Origin: Asterias rubens | Taxonomy: Eukaryota > Echinodermata > Asteroidea > Forcipulatida > Asteriidae | Assembly: GCF_902459465.1 (NCBI RefSeq) | Contig: NC_047062.1 | Coordinates: forward strand, 32,482,673-32,546,672 | Length of the DNA stretch: 64,000 nucleotides | Direction: 5' to 3' | Part shown: in pieces, positions 11,195 through 22,194 of the stretch | How positions within the stretch are numbered: position 1 is the first letter of the stretch | Layout of the letters: every line of letters begins with the position of its first letter | Translations under genes and position numbers: made by a program | Notes under the pieces: model-generated | Databases searched by the model: none | The model's input: the letters and a program-made list of their open reading frames with translations, nothing else | Told to the model about the DNA's origin: nothing

Positions 11195-14100
11195 GAACCG
11201 ATATCAGCAACCCATGGAATAAGACAAGAGGCATGCCACTCAAGAAATGACAGTGAATTGACAATGGCAACCAGTGGCATAAAACCTAACGCCTGTCGCT
11301 CAAGAAACGACAGTGAACCGACATCGGCAACCAGTGACTAGCACCAGAGGAATATTGCTCAAGGAACGTAAGTGAACCGACATCGGATACCAATGGCATA
11401 GCAACAGAGGCCTGTCGCTCAAGAAACGACAGTGAACCGACATCGGACACCAATGGCATAGCACCAGAGGTCTGTCGCTCAAGAAACGACAGTGAACCGA
11501 CATCGGACACCAATGGCATAGCACCAGAGGCCTGTCGCTCAAGAAACGACAGTGAACTAACATCGGCAACCAGTGAATAGCACCAGAGGCCTGTCGCTCA
11601 AGAAACGACAGTGAACCGACATCGGACACCAGTGGCATAGCACCAGAGGCCTGTCGCTCAAGAATCGACAGTGAACCGACATCGGACACCAATGGCATAG
11701 CACCAAAGGTCTGTAACTCAAGAAACGAAAGTGAACGACATCAGCAACCAGTGACTAGCACCAGAGGCCTGTCACTCAAGAAACGACAGTGAACCGCCAT
11801 CGGACACCAATGGCATAGCACCAAAGGTCTGTCGCTCAAGAAACGAAAGTGAACCGACATCGACAACCAAAGGCATAGCACCAGAGGCCTGTCGCTCAAG
11901 AATCGACAGTGAACCAACATTGGACACCAATGGCACAGCACCAGAGGCCTGTCGCTAAATAAACAACAGTGAACCGACATCGGACACCAATGGCATAGCA
12001 CCAGAGGCCTGTCGCTCAAGAAGCGACAGTGAACCGACATCGGACACCAATGGCATAGCACCAGAGGCCTGTCGCTCAGATACGACAGTGAACCGCCATC
12101 GGACACCAATGGCATAGCACCAAAGGTCTGTCGCTCAACAAAAGAAAGTGAACCGACATCGACAACCAAAGGCATAGCACCAGAGGCCTGTCGCTCAAGA
12201 ATCGACAGTGAACCGACATTGGACACCAATGGCATAGCACCAGAGGCCTGTCGCTAAAGAAACGACAGTGAACCGACATCGGACACCAATGGCATAGCAC
12301 CAGAGGCCTGTCGCTCAAGAAGCGACAGTGAACCGACATCAGACACCAATGGCATAGCACCAGAGGCCTGTTGCTCAAGAAACGACAGTGAACTAACATC
12401 GGCAACCAGTGACTAGCACCAGAGGCCTGTCGCTCAAGAAACAACAGTGAACCGACATCGGACACCAATGGCATAGCACCAAAGGTCTGTAACTCAAGAA
12501 AAAAGTGAACCGACATCGGCATCCAGTGATTAGCACCAGAGGAATATCACTCAAGAAACGAAAGTGAACCGCCATCGGACACCAATGGCATAGCACCAAA
12601 GGTCTGTCGCTCAAGAAACGACAGTGAACCGACATCGGCAACCAATGGCATAGCACCAGAGGCCTGTCGCTCAAGAAACGACAGTGAACCGACATTGGAC
12701 ACCAATGGCATAGCACCAGAGGCCTGTCGTTAAAGAAACGACAGTGAACCGACATTGGACACCAATGGCATAGCACCAGAGGCCTGTCGCTCAAGAAACG
12801 ACAATGAACTAACATCGGCAACCAGTGACTAGCACCAGCGGCCTGTCGTTCGAGAAACGTCAGTGAACCGACATCGGACACCAATGGCATAGCACCAGAG
12901 GCCTGTCGCTCAAGAAACGACAGTGAACCGACATCAGACACCAATGGCATAGCACCAAAGGTCTGTAACTCAAGAAACGAAAGTGAACCGACATCGGCAA
13001 CCAAAGGCATAGCACCAGAGGCCTGTCGCCCAAGAAACAACAGTGAACCGACATTGGATACCAATGGCATAGCACCAGAGGCCTGTCGCTAAAGAAACAA
13101 CAGTGAACCGACATCGGACACCAATGGCATAGCACCAGAGGCCTGTCGCTCAAGAAGCGACAGTGAACCGACATCGGACACCAATGGCATAGCACCAGAG
13201 GCCTGTCGCTCAAGAAACGACAGTGAACTAACATCGGCAACCAGTGACTAGCACCAGAGGCCTGGCGTTCAAGAAACAACAGTGAACTGACATCGGACAC
13301 CAATGGCATAGCACCAAAGGTCTGTAACTCAAGAAACGAAAGTGAACCGACATCGGCAACCAGTGATTAGCACCAGAGGAATATCACTCAAGAAACGAAA
13401 GTGAACCGACATGGGAAACCAGTGACTACCACCAGAGGCCTTTCGCTCAAGAAACTACAGTGAACCAACATCGGACACCAATGGCATAGCACCAGAGCCC
13501 TGTCGCTCAAGAAACGACAGTGAAACGCCATCGGACACCAATGGCATAGCACCAAAGGTCTGTCGCTCAAGAAACAAAATGAACCGACATCGGCAACCAA
13601 TGGCATGGCACCAGAGGCCTGTCGCTCAAGAAACGACAGTGAACTAACATCGGCAACCAGTGACTAGCACCAGAGGCCTGTCGCTCAAGAAACAACAGTG
13701 AACCGACATCGGACACCAATGGCATAGCACCAGAGGCATGTCGCTCAAGAAATGACAGTGAACCAACATCCGACACCAATGGCATAGCACCAGAGGCCTG
13801 TCGCTCAATAAAGGAAAGAGAACCGCCAACAACAACCAGTGACTAGCACCAGAGGAATGTCAATCAGGGACAAAAGTGAACGGATATCGGACACCAATGG
13901 CATAGCACCAAAGGCCTGTCGTTTAAGAAACGACAATGAACTGACATCGGGAACAAGTGACTAGCACCAGAGACTAGCACCAGAGAAATGTTGCTCAAGG
14001 AACAAAAGTGAACCAACATCCAAACCAATGGCATATCACCAAAGAGCTGTCGCTCAAGAAACGACAGTGTACCTACATGGGCAACCAGTGACTAGCACCA

Positions 14101-15050
14101 AAGGCCTGTCGCTCAAGGAACGACAGTGAACCGACATCGGATACCACTGGCATAGCATCAAAGGTCTGTCGCTCAAGAAACGACAGTGAACCAACATGGG
14201 AAACCAATGGCATAGCACCAAAGGCCTGTCACTCAAGAAACGACAGTGAACCGACATCGGCAACCAGTGACTAGTACCAGCGAAATGTCACTCAAGGAAC
14301 GAAAGTGAACCGACATAAGAAACAAATGGCATAGCACCAAAGGTCTGTCGCTCAAGAAACAGCAGTGAACCGACATCGGCAACCAGTGACTACCACAAGA
14401 ATGTCGCTAAAGGAATGAAAGTTAACCGACAGTGGCAACCAATGACCAGCACCAGGGGCTGCCGTTTACGAAGACAGTGAACCGAAAGTGAACCGACATC
14501 GGAAACCAATGGCATATAGCACCAAAAGTCTGTCGCTCATCCAAGAAGCGTCAGTGAACCGACATCGGCAACCGGTGACTAGCACCATAGGCCTGTCGCT
14601 CAAAAAACAAAAGTGAACCGACAGAGGCAAACAGTGACTAGCACCAGATAAATGTCGCTCAAGGAACGAAAGTAAACTGAAATCGGAAACCAATGGCATA
14701 GCACCAAAGGCCTGTCGCTCAAAAAATGACAGTGAACCAACATGGGAAACCAATGGCATAACACCAAAGGCCTGTCACCGACATCGGCAACCAGAAAAAT
14801 GTCGCTCAAGAAACGTAAGTGAACCAACATTGGCAACCAGTGACATGCTACCAAGTACCAGTTGCTTAAGAAACTACAGTTAACCGACATCGGCAACCAA
14901 TGACTAGCACCAGAAAAATGTCTCTCAAGAAACGCAAGTGAAGTGACATTGGCAACCAGTGACATAGCACCAGAGGAATGTTGCTCAAGACACGACAGTG
15001 ACACGACAGTGAACCGACGGCGGCAATCACTGGCAAACAACTAAAGGCCT
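11195..15050. repeat. 60-bp minisatellite with higher-order structure
   Basis: About 64 monomers of 59-61 bp are present. The consensus contains GCACCAGAGGCCTGTCGCTC, AAGAAACGACAGTGAACCGA and CATCGGACACCAATGGCATA. A distinctive monomer with AACTAACATCGGCAACCAGT recurs at 11556, 12391, 12807, 13226 and 13642. These spacings are 835, 416, 419 and 416, which is one or two times a seven-monomer higher-order unit. Monomers past about 13.8 kb are more divergent and ragged. Long minus-strand open frames (MPLVSDVGSLSFLER repeats) arise because 60 is a multiple of three; they break at every 59- or 61-bp unit. Confidence 0.95.
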
Positions 15051-15360
15051 GTTGCCCAGAAAGGACAGTTATTCGAAGTTGGCAAACCTGGGGAATACCC
15101 ATTTGTACTCCTGGTTGGAGAGAAGCAATTAAGGCAAAGTGCCTCATTCAAGGACACATTACAAGCTCGCGACTAAACCAGGATTTAGGATTGGAACCCA
15201 TATTTCGTAAATTACAAAAATTGAGTCCACCGACGCAGGACACTAGGCCCAGACATGTACAGTGCCTTTAAAAGAGTAACAACATGCATTCTGCATAATT
15301 ATTACAGAGCTCCATTCGAGACTGGGGTTAATATTAGAAGTAATCTTGTTATGAACTCGC

Positions 15361-15454
15361 CTTTGACTGGAGAGTGTAGCTCCTTCATCATCGGCTGGTC
15401 TTGGATGGAGATCTACTTGCAGTCAGAGAGAAGTCTTTGCAGATGAAAGCCTGA
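15361..15454 (-). pseudogene. Exon-like cassette F (degenerate)
   Basis: The acceptor TGTGTTGCAG precedes 94 nt. The downstream site is GCGAGT after AAAG, where the sister cassettes have GTGAAT, so it is either a GC donor or a lost one. All three frames contain stops. The end still matches the sister peptide pattern QDQP..EELHSPVK. Confidence 0.5.
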
Positions 15455-15570
15455 CTGCAACACAAACGAACAAAATAAAGTTTGTAACAGTTGATGTTTA
15501 AGACTACCCATCATCAAAACAGTCAAAGTACAGAAAACTTGCTTCCAACTCTGGATTTGTAAAAAAAATG

Positions 15571-16114
15571 TTTAATAAAAAATAGGTGAAAAATTAACAC
15601 AAAAAAAACACCTCAAAATTGTAAGCAACAAATGGTTTCAAATAGTGTTGTAACCAAGACTTTTTCCTCAAGTCAATTCAAGTGGCAAGTAATTTTTCCC
15701 AAAGTCAAGTTAAGTCAAGTCACAAGTCAAATTTGTACAGGTCAAGATAAATCACAAGTCACATAATGTCCCAAAATAGGTCCACTCTCATTAACAGGCA
15801 TGCAACTGCAAATAAAAGTTATCCTGCAAATACCATGCAATTTTTAATAAAAAATAGGTGAAAAATTAACACAAAAAAAACACCTCAAAATTGTAAGCAA
15901 CAAATGGTTTCAAATAGTGTTGTAACCAAGACTTTTTCCTCAAGTCAATTCAAGTGGCAAGTAATTTTTCCCAAAGTCAAGTTAAGTCAAGTCACAAGTC
16001 AAATTTGTACAGGTCAAGATAAATCACAAGTCACATAATGTCCCAAAATAGGTCCACTCTCATTAACAGGCATGCAACTGCAAATAAAAGTTATCCTGCA
16101 AATACCATGCAATC
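15571..16114. repeat. 272-bp direct tandem duplication
   Basis: The segment starting AATAGGTGAAAAATTAACAC at 15581 is repeated from 15853. The two copies look essentially identical through to AAATACCATGCAAT. It sits inside the 930-bp array between cassettes F and E. The near identity marks it as very recent compared with the array itself. Confidence 0.95.
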
Positions 16115-16308
16115 TTAAAAACACAACCCAGCCTGTCATTACTGCGAAATGGCTAGGCTACAGGGAAATGACTGATAGTTTGTATTGATGCAAGAAAATG
16201 ACTCACATTTATTTTTGGTTAACCCAACACAGCAACAAGAAATCTGCACTATGGTGCTCTGTTATGGACCAGAAGTAAATATTAAAATCATTGTTGTAAG
16301 AAATTCAC

Positions 16309-16399
16309 CTTTGACTTGAGAGTGCAGCTCCTCAATTGAAGGCTGGTCTTGTAGATCTACTTGCTGATGGGTAGATGTCTTTGGAGATGTTGAGCCTTT
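16309..16399 (-). pseudogene. Exon-like cassette E (best preserved, open frame)
   Basis: On the minus strand a long T-rich tract ending TTTTTTGCAG is followed by 91 nt and a GTGAAT donor after AAAG. In phase 0 it reads KGSTSPKTSTHQQ then VDLQDQPSIEELHSQVK with no stop. The length of 91 is not a multiple of three, so chaining copies would shift frame. If functional at all, copies would have to be alternatives rather than all included. I recognise no protein family. Confidence 0.4.
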
Positions 16400-16946
16400 C
16401 TGCAAAAAAAAAAAAAAAAAAAATCGAACAGTTTGCAGCAACGAAATATTGAAACAGATACAAAGTAGTTGAAGGAACTCATGCACAACAGGAATATTTT
16501 TTTTGCAATAAAAATAAGCAAAAGTAATTCAAGGTGGGGGGGGGGTTATGCATGAAACAGATCTCTTATGGAGTAGTGCTGATATGAACTTAATTGTTAT
16601 ATCAGTGAAATTTCAGATAACTTGCATTTACCTTTAATTTTGTTGAACTCAAACAATTAACAATAAATAAAGATGAAACTTTGAAAGCACTAACATAATA
16701 GGTTGTTTCAAGGAGCTCTCAGAATGAAACTACATGTAGTCCAGAAAATAACATGCACAATTTAGATTACCAACAGTTACGATTTTGTCTTGATATTTTG
16801 GTTTAACATGAAGCTCACTCAGGTACCTTCCCAAAATCTTTCAAACCCCCAAACTCTTCCAAACCCATACCAAACACTGATATAAATGTATGTATAAACC
16901 GGGACAACTGAATAGGCATTCTGCAAAGAAAGCTATATTCGGAACA

Positions 16947-17193
16947 GGGCCCAGTTTCATGGCTCCTTACTGTATGCACAGAACTGCACTTACGGAAGCA
17001 GGGAATTTTGTGCTTATGGCAAGCACATTTCACGCGTTAGCTGCAAATTTTAGCTTTTGTGCGTGCGTACTCCACGTTACTAGGATATCTATGCTCACAA
17101 GGCTAGCGCAGAAATTCAGCACTTTTGCATTTAAGTGGGGAATCATAATCCTAAGCGCGGAAATTGGCGGTAAGCAGAGCCATGAAAATGGGC
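16947..17193. mobile_element. Foldback MITE (GGGCCCAGTTTCATGGCTC ends)
   Basis: The left end GGGCCCAGTTTCATGGCTC and the complement of the right end GCCCATTTTCATGGCTCTGC are inverted repeats of about 25 bp. The interior is non-coding. Related TTTCATGGCTCT and GCAGAGCCATG blocks occur in SEL1L intron 11 near 58270 and 58775-58820. Confidence 0.65.
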
Positions 17194-17247
17194 ATTAATA
17201 TTGGTCGCAACATGTTTCAATATTTAGTTCACTGTTTGGGCATTCAC

Positions 17248-17725
17248 CTTTTCTGATGCAGCTCCTACATGTACGTCCTCTTCATCAAGGCGAGTGCCAT
17301 GCAAAGTAGTGTGAGCCTTTCCAGTGTTTTTTGTCCAGATGTATTGATCTAGCATGCAGGAGCGTAGTTCCTCAGCGCTGGCGAAGCTGGTGTCTCGTCT
17401 CAGGGTGTCTATGAATGAAAGACATCTTCTCCAACAAGAAGCAAATTGCCTTGAGTTGGCTCCTAGAGGATGGTTGGGCAAGCATCAAGCTCAGAGTGGT
17501 GATCACAGTGCCAAGCAAACTTGAGTCGATGTTCACAGGTATCTTCTGCAGTCTTCGGCCTGCCAGCATACAGATTGCAGTTTCTCATATGGTCCTGGCA
17601 GGAGATGTTTAGGGCCATATACACAGCATCCTGGTGTAGCAACCGTCAAGAGTCTCTGACGTCTTAGGTTGGTCTTGGACATCTGCTTATTACTGGGTAG
17701 ATGTATTTGGAGATAATCAGCCAGA
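17248..17725 (-). pseudogene. Exon-like cassette D with about 390-nt internal insertion
   Basis: The acceptor-side half (TGTTTCAG then ATTATCTCCAAATACATCTA) and the donor-side half (GGAGCTGCATCAGAAAAG then GTGAATGCCC) match the sister cassettes, but about 390 nt lies between them. This interior is protein-like in successive frames: a Cys/His-rich stretch containing ISCQDHMRNCNLYAGRP and HRLKFAWHCDHHSELDACP, then a second frame containing LRRDTSFASAEELRSCMLDQ. The frame switches suggest a decayed coding sequence captured in the cassette. I could not assign it to a family. Confidence 0.4.
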
Positions 17726-18161
17726 CTGAAACACAAACAAAATCAAACGAATTGCAACACTTTGAGATTCAAACTATCATTCAACATTAAAGCAGTTGGT
17801 TAATTCTTAGCTTTTACCTAATATGTTAACACTTTCAATCATAAACAAATGAAAGGAAAACATTGAAGCAGCAGCAAAACAAGCTCGCAGAATGATATGA
17901 GTCCAGCAAAATCTTTTAAACCAATGAAAAAAACACAGCCCAGCCAACAGAAAACCCGCAAAGAAAACAGCCCACAACTGAACCTATCAACTTTTAAATT
18001 CTTGCCAGAGATATAATTATTGAATAATTTGTAAAGCTGCAAGAACATGACTCATATTTACTTCTGTGTAACCCAACACAGCAACAAAAAATCTGTGAAT
18101 TACTATTTGCTCTGTTTAGGACCAGAAAAAAATATTGAAACAAATATTTTACAGAAATCAC

Positions 18162-18249
18162 CTTAGAGGGTGCAGCTCCTCAATTGAAGGCCGGTCTTGG
18201 ACATCGACTTGGGTGGATGGGTAAATGTCTTTGAAGATGATGAGCCTTT
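18162..18249 (-). pseudogene. Exon-like cassette C
   Basis: Minus-strand acceptor TGTGTTGCAG, 88 nt, and a weak donor GTGATT after CTAAG. Phase 2 reads DIYPSTQVDVQDRPSIEELH without a stop. Phase 0 ends in TAA just before the donor. The hAT-like transposon inserted 12 bp upstream of its acceptor on the minus strand, at 18262. Confidence 0.4.
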
Positions 18250-18261
18250 CTGCAACACAAA

Positions 18262-19669
18262 CAGGCATGAGAATGGAGTTTCAGAAAAAAGAAGGAAAAG
18301 TATTTGGTAAAAAAAAAAGAGACGAAATTGCGATGGCGAAGCCTGCGAGCGCAAAGCGCGAAGCCTTTACGGCGTGGGGTCCGGGGCCCGCTTTAGGGCC
18401 CCGGAAATTTTTTAGGTTGTAGATGCTCTCTGGTGCATTCTAGGCCCTTTAAGAGACATTTTGATTCATTAAATTTATCTGGAATGGTAAAACAAAATGC
18501 AGTACATCACTATCTGTCCAATGTTTCAGTTCCTTAAAAATGTAATAAAAGTTCAAACAATTTTGAATTCTTACAAGGGCTTTGTTTTTATTACGGTTAC
18601 CAATACTCAAAGTCAAGTAATGACACATACATTTAATATTGATTCACCACACTTTGTAACTTCAAGCAATTTACACTATTGGTAATAAACATCTTGAAAA
18701 GAGTTGGGAAAAAATAACAAAAGAAAAAGAAAAACACAAATTTTTTAATATTTATGGTCTCCTTCCTGGTGCCTTGTTCTTTACCACTGATAACCGATAC
18801 ATGTAGTTGGTTCGCCTCTCTCTTAACCGGCGTTTGTGCTCACTCTTGGTTGCGTGTTTCTGCAATGAAGTCCAGCCAGAGCTTCCATATCTGATCGTGG
18901 CTTGGCAACATGTACAAAATGCATCGCCAGCTTGATTAAGCTTGCGAAAACAATCGCCGACTAAATGCTGGTCAGGAGATCCAGGAAACAAAACTTTGTC
19001 GCACCAGCTCCAATTCCATTTATTCTTTATCGTTTTGTCAATTTCCTTGACATCAACAGCGGCATCACGTTGCACAAACGCTACACTGAGTGCCATTTTG
19101 ACTCAGCGACAGCGGAAAATGTCTGCCATGTGCATGCCGCTGGTTGTGCAACAACATGTGTAGCAAATAGACTCGCACAAGTCGCAGTTAGTTATTTTGT
19201 TCAACACTAGCATTGTGATACACATCGCGCGCACCAACCACACACATAAAACACACAGAGGACTTGTTCTTCACAGTCTACAGGATGTAGTGAGAATTTG
19301 GCTGACTGCACAGTGCCCCGCGTGTATGAAAGATTGTATTTTACGTATCACGTCTTGACAAATTCTCCATACATGCGCATTTCGGTGACGTAAACAGTGA
19401 GGATCCGGATAAGAAACACTTCAACGTCTTTTTGTGTACACATATTAAACACGGACGAAACGAGAAAGCGCACTTCCTTTCCATCCGGCATCAATGAATT
19501 AAATATGCATTTTCTCAGGAAATTTTCACAATATTTTTCAACATTTGACCTTAACCCACCTGGACCTACCCCCCAAATTTTATATCAAATTCACATTGAA
19601 CTCGGAGACCACATATTTTGAAGTGAAAAATCCGGAAATCCGGAAAAATCCGGAAGATTCTCATGCCTG
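18262..19669. mobile_element. hAT-like DNA transposon, 1.4 kb
   Basis: The ends are perfect 13-bp inverted repeats, CAGGCATGAGAAT and ATTCTCATGCCTG. The flanks share CACAAA(C) (18255-18262 versus 19670-19676), consistent with a 7-8 bp target duplication. Removing the element rejoins the two halves of a 930-bp repeat unit. CAG..CTG termini, a duplication near 8 bp and a BED-type zinc-finger ORF inside fit the hAT superfamily. A GC-rich hairpin (GGTCCGGGGCCCGC and GGGCCCCGG) lies near its left end. At 1.4 kb it lacks the catalytic region and is non-autonomous. Confidence 0.75.
18752..19096 (-). CDS. BED-type zinc-finger protein, transposon-encoded N-terminal fragment
   Basis: The ORF is 114 residues, beginning MALSVAFVQRDAA. 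Residues 47-90 contain GDCFRKLN, then FCTCC, then GWTSLQKHATKSEHKRR, giving a C61-x2-C64 ... H81-x5-H87 zinc-binding pattern of the BED/hAT-N type. In the family this domain binds the transposon ends or promoter DNA. The frame stops at a TAA (18752) with no RNase-H-like catalytic domain or hAT dimerisation region, so it is a truncated transposase or a short repressor-like product. It lies wholly inside the inverted repeats of the 1.4-kb element. The ATG at 19096 is the first in frame. A cryptic donor (GTAAAG after CAGTG) near the end could allow splicing to lost exons. Confidence 0.6.
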   Translation of the reverse strand: MALSVAFVQRDAAVDVKEIDKTIKNKWNWSWCDKVLFPGSPDQHLVGDCFRKLNQAGDAFCTCCQATIRYGSSGWTSLQKHATKSEHKRRLRERRTNYMYRLSVVKNKAPGRRP

Positions 19670-20269
19670 CACAAACAAACCAAACAATTTGCAGCAACAA
19701 AACATTGAAAACAGCTTTAAATATTAAGATGTGTTTGAAGCTTCGCATAGTGTGGATAAATGGAGGAACAGATGACTGACAGATGGCTGACAGAAATAGC
19801 ATTTTGTTTTTAAAAATCACAAGCAACACTAATTTGGAGGTTGGTAGGGCAACTGCCTCAAAACATTTCTCTTGCAGAGTAGTGCTGATATGAATTTTAT
19901 TTATTAATCAGGGAGCTTTCAAGTAGCTTGCTTATTCCTTCAGTTTGTTTTTCTTTCTATTAATCAATTTAAAACTAAGTGAAGACAATTTAAATTACCA
20001 ACAGTTCAGAATTTGTCTTTATCTTTTAGCTTAACATGAAGCTTGTCAGGTAACCTCCTAAAACCAGTCAAACCCACCAGAAAACAAGCTTGTTAACTCT
20101 GAACTGACTGTCAAACAATAAAATAATAAAATAAATGAGTTGGGAGGCTAATCATCCTTACTCACAGCTCAGAGCTGATTTGCGAAGGACGCGGCCAGAA
20201 AGTGTTCGAGAAGTAGGCTGCACTTGAAAGCCAGCTACATTCTTAATAGTTCACTGTAAGGGAATTCAC

Positions 20270-20364
20270 CTTTTCTGGAGAGTGCAGCTCCTACTTCTTA
20301 GGTTGGTCTTAGACATACAATGTACTTGTTTATCGGTAGATATCTCTGGAGATGCTTGGTCTTT
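20270..20364 (-). pseudogene. Exon-like cassette B
   Basis: Minus-strand acceptor TTGTTGCAG, 95 nt, donor GTGAAT after AAAAG. Phase 0 is open throughout (KDQASPEISTDKQ, then MSKTNLRSRSCTLQK), but its second half is in a different frame from cassette E because of indels. Splice signals are intact and the coding register is not conserved. Confidence 0.4.
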
Positions 20365-20824
20365 CTGCAACAAAACAAATCAAACAATTTGCAGCAACAA
20401 ATATTGAACAAAGCAACAAAATAGCTGTAGGAACTCATGAACAGGAACACTATCAAAACAAGCACTATAATTTGGTTGGCGGGTGGGGGGGGAGGGTAAA
20501 TGCCTAAAACAGTTCTCTTATGAAGTAGTGCCGAAATGAACTCTTTTTTTATATATCAGTGACCTTTCAGATAACCTGCTTTAACATTCAGTTGTTTAAT
20601 ACTTTCAATTAATCCATCCAGAATAAATTAAGAAAAACACTACAGCAGCAACATAATGGTTTAGGTTATCAGTCAGAAAGTAATCTAGCATCTGGCACTT
20701 GAGGTACTTTTCAAAAATCTTTCAAAACCCCTGCCCCCAAACAACACAAACAAAAAACACAACTCAGCCATAAAGAAAACCCCCAAAACAGAACAAGTCA
20801 ATATAAGAGATGTTAAAATTGCAT

Positions 20825-21015
20825 CGGGGATAAAAAATGTTAACTTTGGTTTTTACCCATACAACGATGTGTGTAAGCACTGTATACTCAGTACTTTCCT
20901 GAGTCCTTTGAAAAAATATCACAGGCATGTTACTCGGGTGGGATTCGAACCCACGACCCTTGCAATTCTAGAGCAGTGTCATACCAACTAGACTACCCAG
21001 GTTGCCCGGTAGCTA
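20825..21015 (-). mobile_element. tRNA-derived SINE, family S1
   Basis: On the minus strand there is an A box (GGTAGTCTAGTTGGTATGAC), then a B box (GGGTTCGAATCCC), then a body with ATGCCTGTGATA, GGAAAGTACTGAGT and CAGTGCTTACACACATCGTT. The same body occurs at 21590-21790 and 36963-37105, which makes it a dispersed tRNA-headed SINE. Confidence 0.8.
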
Positions 21016-21182
21016 GAGGCAGTTCGAACATTCACTGCAAAGCTTTATAAGAAAACCAGACTTTCAACTCTGAAATGATTGTCATACATGGAAATATCTT
21101 GAGTTGAATTGTTCAAACTAGAGCAGCAGTTCTCCATGTTACAGAGCTCCATGTTAGACCAGACGTACTTTAAGGAATTCAC

Positions 21183-21273
21183 CTTTAACTGGAGAGTGAA
21201 GCTCCTCCATCTAAGGCTGGTCTTGGACCTCCACTTATTGATGGATAAATGTCTTTGGAGATGCTAAACATTT
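21183..21273 (-). pseudogene. Exon-like cassette A
   Basis: Minus-strand acceptor TTTGTTGCAG, 91 nt, donor GTGAAT after TAAAG. The cassette E frame has TAA after codon 12. Phase 2 (MFSISKDIYPSISGG) is open until just before the donor. Same length as cassette E. Confidence 0.4.
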
Positions 21274-21589
21274 CTGCAACAAAAACAAACCAAACAAGTT
21301 GCAACAATAAATGCTTACAAGAGTTATTGATAAGTTAAACCATAAAAACATGTTCAAACTCAGACAGCATTGAGCGTGTATTGACTTTTGTGGAGATAAA
21401 CAATCTTTTGTAAATGGCCCTTACGATTAGATATGGACTCTTTTGACAAAAGAAAATTAATACAAGTAAATTTTGTTTAGCTGATTTGTTTGATGGATGC
21501 CCCATACATTTTGGAAAAACCCATTAACTCTTGTGTAATATCTTGATGAGTATTTAAACATGATGGCACAACTAGGTTCCTAACTTTGT

Positions 21590-21795
21590 TTCAATAGATA
21601 TTGAATTTGTGCACCGGGGACAAAGAATATAAGTTTGTTTACCCTTACAGCAATCTGCTCTAGCAATGCAGAGGTCTTGGGTTTGAATCCCTTTCGCAAG
21701 ATTCACCGTTTTTTTAACACAAAACTTGGGAAAGTACTGAGTGTTCATAACTTATTACACATTGTTGTAAGGGTAATATGAACAAATTGTTACAT
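21590..21795 (+). mobile_element. tRNA-derived SINE, family S1, second copy
   Basis: A B box (TGGGTTTGAATCCC) is followed by the family body GGGAAAGTACTGAGT and ACACATTGTTGTAAGGGTAA. It is more diverged than the copy at 20825 and in opposite orientation. Confidence 0.7.
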
Positions 21796-22194
21796 TATTG
21801 CTTGTAGGGTTGTAAGAAACCAGTTTAACTTGTGTCAGGGTAGCGACACCAAGCTATCGGACTTAACTTGCCCGTTGTCCTATATGGCCATGTCCCTCAC
21901 AGTGGTGGATCATGTCACTTTGTCTTTTAAAGACATGTTGAAGCTAATTATTATTTATTATGATGATAAGCAACAAATGAGCAAACGTTCTGAATGTTTT
22001 AACTCACCATGATCTGCAGTGTATCTCATCAGACTCTCTGTCTCAGACCTCATCCTTCAGTTAAGACATCTTCATTGTGAGACCGACTGCCAAGATTGTT
22101 GAAGCAGCCCTCATTGACAAGACGCAAAGATTAAACAAAAATTCATGTTGAGGTTTTACATTTACTATTAAAAAGAGAATTGATATAAACAGCA

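Larger units (their letters stand above)
15255..21310 (-). repeat. Tandem array of units about 930 bp, each with an exon-like cassette
   Basis: Six cassettes end at 15361, 16309, 17248, 18162, 20270 and 21183 (minus-strand 3' ends), about 910-950 bp apart once the 1.4-kb transposon at 18262-19669 is removed. Inter-cassette sequence is also shared, for example TTTGCAGCAACAAAATATTG, GTAGTGCTGATATGAACTT and TTTAACATGAAGCT. Units are well diverged, so the array is old. It may be the remains of a minus-strand gene region amplified by unequal crossing over. I do not recognise the cassette product. Confidence 0.7.

Noticed and set aside
11286-13835. Many long minus-strand open frames in the satellite as a repetitive protein gene
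   Set aside because: They overlap one another in different frames and follow the 60-bp period. Units of 59 or 61 bp break every frame, and no splice signals rescue them.
20930-21010. Functional tRNA gene
   Set aside because: A and B boxes are present but the stems do not pair properly, and a SINE body shared with two other loci follows.
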